64,000 bases of DNA, taken from NCBI GenBank assembly GCA_012267415.1, contig JAAXGN010000036.1, forward strand, positions 150,037 through 214,036. The letters run 5' to 3'. The notes beneath the pieces were generated by a model. It had not been told where the DNA came from. It was given only the letters and a program-made list of their open reading frames with translations, and did not search any database. Origin of the DNA: Candidatus Poribacteria bacterium. Lineage in GTDB: Bacteria; Poribacteria; WGA-4E; WGA-3G. Shown piece by piece: positions 58,563 to 64,000 of the stretch (the first letter of the stretch is position 1; every line of letters starts with the position of its first letter). Position numbers and translations under genes: made by a program.

Positions 58563-60107
58563 CTATTGCTTCAATCCCAAGCGTTTACGTCTATCGGCAA
58601 GCCATTTCTTACTTTCTGTCTTTGAATCTTCACGGGCTGTGTCATCTTTTTCAAGCAGTCCGATAATTGCGCGAATTCGCCAAATGTCTGACTCGTGAAT
58701 TTTGAGGTAGTGAGGGAAGTCAAATGAGACAACATTATACGCTATTTTATACTGGGCTAATGCTTTTTCATACTCACCCATCAGATAATAACTGACTGCC
58801 AGCCATATCTCAATTTTATGCTGCATTTCATGGTGTGTGTATAGTTTTAGAAACTTTTGCGTATATTCTACGGATTCTTGTGGGTACACGTCATGTAAAA
58901 GTTGCACCAAACCATAGAGCACATCTGCATCGGGGTGGTCTGAATTTCTTTCATATACCTGCCGAAGCATCTCTATTTTTGTCCGAATAAATAGTCTTTG
59001 TGCGTTCAATAAATCCATGCGTTGCTCAGCAGTCAACGACGCGCTGCTCTGATAAGCTGCGATGGCTTTCTCTAACTCACCCCGTTTGGCATAACATTGT
59101 GCGAGGAATGATTTATTCAAAGAAATAAATTTGTCAAGTTGAATGGCTTTCTGAATGTGCACAATGGCTTCATCTACCTTGTCCTGTTGTAAGTATAAAT
59201 GTGCAATCCGAAAGTGTGCAAAGGCTGCGTTGGGAAACTTTTCCAACAGTCGTTGGTAACCCGCAAGCTGTTCTTCTGCTGATAGGCAAATTACCGAGTA
59301 ATACATCGCCTCAGCAGAATTGGGGTACTTCTGCATCGCACGTTCTGCAAATTCTATACCCACAATATCTTTTTTATCATATCCATGATGGACTCTTATT
59401 TGACTCATGTGTTTGGCAATAACCAATGGGTCTATTTTCTCTGCAAGTATCGTCCATTTTTTTCGGTAGTAGCCCACATTTCGGTAGTAATCCTCACTTG
59501 AGTCATACATACCTGATCCTGACAAAGTTGCTAATTTTATTTCTTGTCGCTTTGTGGTGTAGAATATCTTTCCTGTGAATACACCCTTAGGATTGCGAAT
59601 GTTGCCAACATCACCAATGTTGCGTAATAATTCGCCTCTTTGGTTATGTTTCCGAAACAGCACCATGTTATTATACGGATGGTACGGTTGAGACCGATAC
59701 CCCCACTCGTTATCCGGGTGCTGCCAGTAACGTCCCCAGAAAGCAGGATGGTATCCTTTGGGTGAAATTTGGTGTACTTGATACCCAGGCACCTGAGATG
59801 TCCGCAGCAGTTTGGGATCGGCTATCGCCCTTTTTTTGTTATCAAGGTATCCCCTATTGGCAGCCACATCCACTTTGAACTGTTCTATTAAACTTTCAAA
59901 ACTCGGATCGGGGTATGGTGGTAATTCGATAGGGACACGACTGTCTTGGGAAACGGGACCAAAATCTGCCTGATTGTATGCTTCGGTCTGATTGTATGCA
60001 TCGAAAACCGCTTTACCTGTTATGATACCCAGTGCACTACAACCCGCAAGCAATATAACAACAAGCATGAGTAAAGCCGTGAGTATTTGTACCGGAATGT
60101 TCATCAT
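58563..60107 (-). CDS. TPR-repeat lipoprotein
   Basis: The start is placed at the ATG 60107, after AGGAGAAA; the next ATG 3 bases on is equally possible. The 514-residue product has a signal with lipobox LLAGCSALG near residue 23. The first third (to about residue 230) has many aromatic residues and no known domain (YRSQPYHPYNNMVLFRKHN). The rest is made of TPR motifs, for example AEAMYYSVICLSAEEQLAGY, AAFAHFRIAHLYLQQDKVDEA, FISLNKSFLAQCYAKRGELE and IWLAVSYYLMGEYEKALAQY. It is most likely anchored in the envelope as a scaffold in protein complexes. No neighbours suggest the partners. Confidence 0.85.
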   Translation of the reverse strand: MMNIPVQILTALLMLVVILLAGCSALGIITGKAVFDAYNQTEAYNQADFGPVSQDSRVPIELPPYPDPSFESLIEQFKVDVAANRGYLDNKKRAIADPKLLRTSQVPGYQVHQISPKGYHPAFWGRYWQHPDNEWGYRSQPYHPYNNMVLFRKHNQRGELLRNIGDVGNIRNPKGVFTGKIFYTTKRQEIKLATLSGSGMYDSSEDYYRNVGYYRKKWTILAEKIDPLVIAKHMSQIRVHHGYDKKDIVGIEFAERAMQKYPNSAEAMYYSVICLSAEEQLAGYQRLLEKFPNAAFAHFRIAHLYLQQDKVDEAIVHIQKAIQLDKFISLNKSFLAQCYAKRGELEKAIAAYQSSASLTAEQRMDLLNAQRLFIRTKIEMLRQVYERNSDHPDADVLYGLVQLLHDVYPQESVEYTQKFLKLYTHHEMQHKIEIWLAVSYYLMGEYEKALAQYKIAYNVVSFDFPHYLKIHESDIWRIRAIIGLLEKDDTAREDSKTESKKWLADRRKRLGLKQ

Positions 60108-60209
60108 TTTTCTCCTATATATTATCGAATTATTGCATGTCTTTTGCCATGTAAGGATAGCAAATTGTGTTGAAAATCTCAAGTTTATTTGATAGAATAT
60201 TCCAATGCG

Positions 60210-60252
60210 TCGCCACTCATCCCCATGCTAAAGCAGCGGGGTCTTGTGGCGA
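60210..60252. repeat. Nested hairpin, IS605-like right end remnant
   Basis: Outer stem TCGCCAC (60210-60216) and GTGGCGA (60246-60252) encloses CCCCATGCTAAAGCAGCGGGG at 60221-60241 (stem CCCC-GCT/AGC-GGGG). This double stem is typical of IS200/IS605 ends or of a guide-RNA scaffold, but no transposase gene remains. It lies 94 bases upstream of the small TPR gene and could also act on its leader. Confidence 0.45.
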
Positions 60253-60345
60253 AAGAGTGATAAAACCGCGTTTTACGTTATACTCAATCAGTATACGCAT
60301 TACAACTACCTTACAGGTTTTAAATCACAAAAGTGGAGGGACATA

Positions 60346-60504
60346 ATGTCACAAAAACGAAGAAGAAGAACATTAACAGAAATCAAAGCGGCATACCTGA
60401 AACGCGGCGATATTTTTAACAGACGAGGCGAATTAGACAAAGCGAAAGCAGCTTTTATGAAAGTACTCACAATAGATGCAGATGAAACAAAAACAGGAGA
60501 ATAA
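60346..60504 (+). CDS. Small TPR-like protein (52 residues)
   Basis: The ATG at 60346 follows GGAGGG at 6 bases. The short product has a basic start (SQKRRRRTLTEIKAAYLKR) and one TPR-like helix pair (GDIFNRRGELDKAKAAFMKV). The end overlaps no gene but its TAA adjoins the ATG of the threonine dehydratase gene, so the two are co-transcribed and likely coupled. I cannot assign a function; an adaptor or a regulatory leader peptide is possible. Confidence 0.7.
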   Translation: MSQKRRRRTLTEIKAAYLKRGDIFNRRGELDKAKAAFMKVLTIDADETKTGE

Positions 60505-61482
60505 ATGAAATCTGTAACATTTCACGGTATTGTTGCTGCTAAACAGACAGTCTACAAATATTTAGATCCTACACCCTTAAGACACTATCCAGAATTATCA
60601 GAGAAACTCGGTTTTCAAGCTTATGTGAAACATGAAAACCATTTACCAACCGGCAGTTTTAAAGTTCGCGGTGGTATTAACTTCATGCACAATCTCCCTA
60701 AGAAACAACGTAAACAGGGAGTTGTTACAGCAACGCGTGGAAACCACGGACAATCCATCGCTTATGCTGCTGCACAACTTGGTGTCAAAGCGACTATAGT
60801 TGTACCGCACGGAAACAACCCAGAAAAAAACAGCGCAATGCGAGCTTATGGTGCCGAATTGATTGTACACGGTGCAGATTTTGACGAAGCCAGAGAACTG
60901 TGCGATACACTACAATCTGAACGCGGTCTCTACTATGTCCACCCTGGAATGGAGACAGCACTTATACACGGTGTCGGCACATACTCACTTGAAATTTTTG
61001 AGAACCTTCCCGATATAAATACCATTATCGTGCCAATAGGCGGCGGTAGCGGAGTCTGCGGTGCAATTACTGTCGCAAAAGCCATCAATCCAAATGTCAA
61101 TATAATCGGTGTTCAGGCAGAGAACGCGCCTGCAATATACCGTTCATGGAAAGCGGGAAAGCATATTGAGACAGAGTCCTGTAATACGATTGCAGACGGT
61201 CTCGCCACACGGGTACCATTTCCTGTTCCGTTCTCTATTATCAAAGAAAACATACACGATATCGTATTGCTAAGTGAAGAAGAGTTCCAGGAAGGCATCC
61301 GCATGGCAATACGGTGGACGCATAACTTAGCAGAGGGTGCAGGTGCTGCTTCACTTGCTGCGGGTCGTAAACTCTCTGATAGTTTAGCTGGACAAAACGT
61401 CGTGATGGTGATGACCGGTGCTAATATTGACTATGGGACACTTCAAGCCGTATCTGTCTCACTTGATTTTCTAAACGAATGA
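60505..61482 (+). CDS. Threonine/serine dehydratase family PLP enzyme
   Basis: This 325-residue enzyme of PLP fold type II has LPTGSFKVRGGINFMHNL, with the PLP-binding Lys near residue 53, RGNHGQSIAYAAAQLGVKA with the Asn of the cofactor loop, PIGGGSGVCG for phosphate binding, and a C-terminal MVMTGANID. It lacks the C-terminal regulatory ACT domain of biosynthetic IlvA, so it resembles catabolic TdcB-like or serine racemase-like enzymes, which deaminate threonine or serine to 2-oxoacids. It adjoins the short TPR gene and is followed by an inverted palindrome pair that could act as terminator. Confidence 0.9.
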   Translation: MKSVTFHGIVAAKQTVYKYLDPTPLRHYPELSEKLGFQAYVKHENHLPTGSFKVRGGINFMHNLPKKQRKQGVVTATRGNHGQSIAYAAAQLGVKATIVVPHGNNPEKNSAMRAYGAELIVHGADFDEARELCDTLQSERGLYYVHPGMETALIHGVGTYSLEIFENLPDINTIIVPIGGGSGVCGAITVAKAINPNVNIIGVQAENAPAIYRSWKAGKHIETESCNTIADGLATRVPFPVPFSIIKENIHDIVLLSEEEFQEGIRMAIRWTHNLAEGAGAASLAAGRKLSDSLAGQNVVMVMTGANIDYGTLQAVSVSLDFLNE

Positions 61483-61566
61483 CAACAACTCAACATCTGA
61501 AATAACAGTTTAGGGTTGAAGGATTAATTCATTATGAAGATTAAGATTTGAAATGGGTGTTTTCTC

Positions 61567-61631
61567 AACGGGCAATGAATTGCCCTACTACGAACCCCAC
61601 CCGTTTGTAGTAGGGCAATTCATTGCCCGTC
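61567..61631. repeat. Inverted pair of GTAG-foot palindromes (family a)
   Basis: Units 61567-61591 (minus) and 61607-61631 (plus), arranged as at 2405-2468; after it both share ATTACCCG followed by GATTTTTTAATC on one or other strand. The pair stands between convergent genes, so a terminator function is plausible. Confidence 0.9.
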
Positions 61632-61649
61632 AATTACCCGAAGGATTTT

Positions 61650-62387
61650 TTAATCTTCATTTTGAGAATCATACCAATTATGGATAACATAAACGGGTGC
61701 AGAATCTTCACTTAATTTTATTCGCACCCATTCTGCTCCCTCAATAAACTCGTTCCGCAATGCATTGGATAGGTCTGGATGGACATGGAACGTTGTTAAA
61801 TCCCAACGAAGATTTTGACTATATTCAACGGTGACGTCAGAATCATCAGCAATAAGGGACACGCGTTGCAAACCACTGTTTTTTCGTTCAATCCGTACTT
61901 CAGATAACACAAAGTGAATTGTCTGCAACGGATCCCGAATTTCAGCACTGTAGTCTTTGTTGTCAACTCTTGTTAGAGCGTAACCAAAACGTAGTAGTTT
62001 CAGATTTCCCAGGAAGTGATCTGTCTCGTATTCATCATTACGAGGCAAACCGCCATAAATAATAATACGATTGCTACGATAGTTTTCTATTGCATATTTT
62101 ACGGCTAACTGTCCATCTGTCAGATCCTTATCCGTTTTACCTATCCACTTCTTAATAACCTTCCTTGCATCAGTTAGACAGTTAGCACCTGAGTCTAAGT
62201 CACCTATTAACACATCAGGTATAAAGTTTACTGAAAAATGTCTATTTAATTCGTCAAATATGCGGATTCCGCCATCCGCACATAAAAGCGGGGATCCGTC
62301 TTTTACAGCATTTTCGATCTCTTGACGGTAAAAGTCCAGTCTGTGTAAATTGTAATGTCCGTTAAGGAAAATGAGTGCTGTGTCCAT
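61650..62387 (-). CDS. thiN: Thiamine pyrophosphokinase
   Basis: The 245-residue protein transfers pyrophosphate from ATP to thiamine. The N-terminal domain has LIFLNGHYN, then LLCADGGIRIFDEL and PDVLIGDLDSG with the catalytic Asp residues near residues 60-65; KTDKDLTDGQLAVKYAIE is the next family block and IIIYGGLPRNDEYETDHFLGN (core GGLP...DHFLGN) closes the first domain. The C-terminal beta domain binds thiamine. The start overlaps the upstream DUF2156 gene by 26 bases. Kor enzymes encoded 10 kb away depend on this cofactor. Confidence 0.9.
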   Translation of the reverse strand: MDTALIFLNGHYNLHRLDFYRQEIENAVKDGSPLLCADGGIRIFDELNRHFSVNFIPDVLIGDLDSGANCLTDARKVIKKWIGKTDKDLTDGQLAVKYAIENYRSNRIIIYGGLPRNDEYETDHFLGNLKLLRFGYALTRVDNKDYSAEIRDPLQTIHFVLSEVRIERKNSGLQRVSLIADDSDVTVEYSQNLRWDLTTFHVHPDLSNALRNEFIEGAEWVRIKLSEDSAPVYVIHNWYDSQNED

Positions 62388-63321
62388 AGATATTATATGA
62401 TGAAATTATCTGCTTTGGATGGTATGCGCGTTTCACACGTTTTAGATTTTCTAATCCTGAATCACTCATCGTATTTATCCACTTATAAGAGCTTAATAAC
62501 TCTCTACAAAACTCGCGAAAGATGAACTGAGAAACTCCTTTTATACTTAGATCTGAGATTTCAAAAAGTATGCAAAAGGTCTCACTGTTCAACGCATAAC
62601 CGAATGTATAAGCACATAACTTTTCATCGGTTTTTACTGTCCTGCCTACCAAACCTAATGCCTCTGCATAAGTGATTCCAATTCTGTGTGCACTCTTGGA
62701 ATCGTCAAGCATGGCTTGATAGATTAGGTCATCGTATCTTCTTGCGCGGGTTTGCCTCCATCTATCATACAGTTCAATACATGCATCTTTATCCATTGAT
62801 TGATAGGGTCCATACTGTATTGATTTGTTATCTCGTAGAAAGGCGTTATATGCATGTCTTTGTTGTTTATATCTGTTCCCTTTCAGTTCACATAGATCTT
62901 GTGTCAAATAAACGTAGTCTGCTTCTTTTTGAATTCCGGTAAAGCCTCTGTCAATGAATGCACTGAGATACTCTTCTGGTACATTTTCAATGCGCGCGAT
63001 CTCAGGATTTCTATTGGAGTCCAGCATGAATTGATATGCCTTGTAAACAGTATTGACATAACTGAGACATTCGATCCGACACGGCAGAGGCAGAATTGGC
63101 ATAAAATAGTCGTCACCCTGTTTTGCAAAGATACATAGATATGAATTGATATTATTCTTATAGTCTCGTTCCTTTGTTTGATGAACTGCATAGTAGAAAT
63201 CAAAGAAATCTTGCCAAATGAAGTGGTTTGCGAAGGCGTAACTGGATAAAGATTGCGTTGATTGGAGATTATATCGGTCAAATAGTGATTTATGATCAAG
63301 TGTTAAGGGGTTCAAATGCAT
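62362..63321 (-). CDS. DUF2156 (GNAT-like, phosphatidylglycerol lysyltransferase C-terminal type) protein
   Basis: The 319-residue soluble protein starts LNPLTLDHKSLFDRYNLQST, and has SSYAFANHFIWQDFFDFYYA, DYVYLTQDLCELKGNRYKQQ and AYNAFLRDN. These are the marks of DUF2156, the acyltransferase domain also found in MprF. The C-terminal half reads RTVKTDEKLCAYTFGYALNS and YKWINTMSDSGLENLKRVKR. Without the membrane part of MprF, such proteins are thought to use aminoacyl or acyl donors on unknown substrates. It overlaps thiN by 26 bases and the next gene by 26 bases, so all three are probably translated together. Confidence 0.85.
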   Translation of the reverse strand: MHLNPLTLDHKSLFDRYNLQSTQSLSSYAFANHFIWQDFFDFYYAVHQTKERDYKNNINSYLCIFAKQGDDYFMPILPLPCRIECLSYVNTVYKAYQFMLDSNRNPEIARIENVPEEYLSAFIDRGFTGIQKEADYVYLTQDLCELKGNRYKQQRHAYNAFLRDNKSIQYGPYQSMDKDACIELYDRWRQTRARRYDDLIYQAMLDDSKSAHRIGITYAEALGLVGRTVKTDEKLCAYTFGYALNSETFCILFEISDLSIKGVSQFIFREFCRELLSSYKWINTMSDSGLENLKRVKRAYHPKQIISSYNIYGHSTHFP

Positions 63322-63838
63322 AACGAATGGTATGGAAAACCTTTACTGTATCTTGAAACTCACCAATGAGACTCCAGTTTTCCAGAATCTGTGAACTGAC
63401 ATCCTCTGATTCAACATAATCTATTACGTATCTCAAATGCTGTTGAAACGAGTCAAGCTCATAATGCTCTTCACTATACGGACATAACATATCCACGCCT
63501 AATACGACACTGTTTCTGTCCTTACTGAACATGATTGTAAACGGATACAGGCGACAATCAAGGGGACGAGACGCATATATTTTGCAGTGATGTGTTTCCG
63601 GTTCAAAGAAAGGACATATATAGTAATCTTCATGTGGGATGAGTGCTATCTGATTACTTTTACCATCTTTTTGTCGTTGGAATAGTGTCCTGTCAATACC
63701 TTTAGAAGTCAAACGTCCAGTCTCATTTTCAGTAAAAATGGGGGCAAGCGGACTATCCTTATCCAAGAAACGACAGCATACATCACACGATAGACAAACT
63801 TCTGTAGGGATGATTTGGTAGAGTTGTTGGAGAGACAT
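63296..63838 (-). CDS. YkgJ-type cysteine cluster protein
   Basis: The ATG at 63838 is preferred; the longer frame begins inside a dispersed palindrome. The 180-residue protein has TEVCLSCDVCCRFLDKDSPL (CxxCxxCC) near residue 16 and HHCKIYASRPLDCRLYPF with the remaining cysteines, then LCPYSEEHYEL. This is the YkgJ/UPF0153 cysteine cluster, thought to bind zinc or an Fe-S cluster. Function is unknown in general. It leads an operon with the DUF2156 and thiN genes, with overlaps on both sides. Confidence 0.85.
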   Translation of the reverse strand: MSLQQLYQIIPTEVCLSCDVCCRFLDKDSPLAPIFTENETGRLTSKGIDRTLFQRQKDGKSNQIALIPHEDYYICPFFEPETHHCKIYASRPLDCRLYPFTIMFSKDRNSVVLGVDMLCPYSEEHYELDSFQQHLRYVIDYVESEDVSSQILENWSLIGEFQDTVKVFHTIRYAFEPLNT

Positions 63839-63868
63839 GGTGGCTTCTCTTTTTTTATCCAACATCTT

Positions 63869-63995
63869 GTAGCACAATCTAACAGATTATGCTACATAGG
63901 TAACAACTTGGGTTATTTATGGTAGATTATACAATTAATTCTACATTCTGAGTTGTAGGCGGGGAATGCCTTTGGACGAATGCGCGCATGGCATT
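63869..63995. repeat. Family f palindrome with TAGCAACTTGGG-type flank and a terminal hairpin
   Basis: GTAGCACAATCT and AGATTATGCTAC flank the centre of a palindrome with GTAG and CTAC at both feet (63869-63895). AACAACTTGGGTTAT follows, as in 19432-19615 and 24123-24160. GAATGCC near 63966 and GGCATTC near 63988 can pair at the window edge. The upstream side of the YkgJ gene is thereby entirely repeat sequence. Confidence 0.7.
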
Positions 63996-64000
63996 CGCCA

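Noticed and set aside
1..64000. tRNA, rRNA and riboswitch genes
   Set aside because: Reading both strands by eye, I found no cloverleaf with a TTCGA-type arm, no rRNA segment and no riboswitch core that I could support; a covariance search would be needed to exclude them fully.

Overview
The window looks like a chromosomal stretch of a moderately AT-rich, didermic, heterotrophic bacterium. The outer-membrane evidence is an LpxL-type acyltransferase, a PorV-like barrel, lipoproteins and a long periplasmic adaptor. The mix of genes resembles what is seen in 'Candidatus Poribacteria' and related sponge or marine lineages: a phytanoyl-CoA dioxygenase-like enzyme, an amidohydrolase, three sugar-phosphate isomerase/epimerases, two Gfo/Idh/MocA oxidoreductases, a Tat-exported sulfatase with a FlgD-like C-terminal tail, a decayed C-type lectin domain, and very many short palindromic intergenic repeats. 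The assignment is inferred from gene content. I recognised no rRNA or tRNA that could test it.

Layout. 1-1.2 kb: decayed IS630 element and decayed C-type lectin gene. 1.2-4.3 kb: pyrB carrying a C-terminal zinc module, then a PhyH-like dioxygenase and an amidohydrolase. 4.5-7.5 kb: adaptor, lipoprotein and ABC-2 permease operon. 7.7-10.0 kb: two DUF6178-like genes and msrA. 10-15.3 kb: isomerase/epimerase, DUF4159 protein, DUF1854 protein and an ABC exporter. 15.5-22.2 kb: PQQ-type beta-propeller, LpxL-like acyltransferase, cupin, small membrane protein, a broken outer-membrane barrel and an aldo/keto reductase. 22.7-32.6 kb: Ig-repeat lipoprotein, Gfo/Idh, hydantoinase B, PorV-like barrel, PuuD-like amidotransferase, small proteins, isomerase/epimerase, radical SAM/SPASM protein and msrB. 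32.7-42.3 kb: GldF/GldG/DUF4340/GT2 operon, chlorite-dismutase-like protein, ClpX-like ATPase and LarA-like protein. 42.7-47.6 kb: decayed PIN toxin-antitoxin pair, Gfo/Idh, SDR, IF-1 with an N-terminal extension coupled to a J-domain protein, and CinA. 47.8-55.6 kb: DUF1015, cysteine-synthase-like enzyme, isomerase/epimerase, and a 2-oxoacid:ferredoxin oxidoreductase operon led by two CBS-domain genes. 55.7-64 kb: IS200/IS605-like remnants, sulfatase, TPR lipoprotein, threonine dehydratase, and an overlapping trio of thiamine pyrophosphokinase, DUF2156 and YkgJ-like genes.

The most distinctive content is between the genes. At least six different hairpin sequences all begin with GTAG at the 5' foot, the architecture of REP elements mobilised by RAYT (TnpA_REP) transposases, but I see no RAYT gene here. 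Some of these hairpins sit inside short elements whose ends (TATAGTRAA...) match the end of the dead IS630 copy at the left edge, so they look like IS630-derived MITEs carrying exchangeable hairpin cargo. A second MITE family has GTGTGTAAAG ends. A further palindrome family has the form AG-palindrome-CG followed by TATAGAA.

Most genes lie on the minus strand in short operons. Several starts were moved from the longest reading frame to an internal ATG, GTG or TTG with a good Shine-Dalgarno sequence; this is noted entry by entry.
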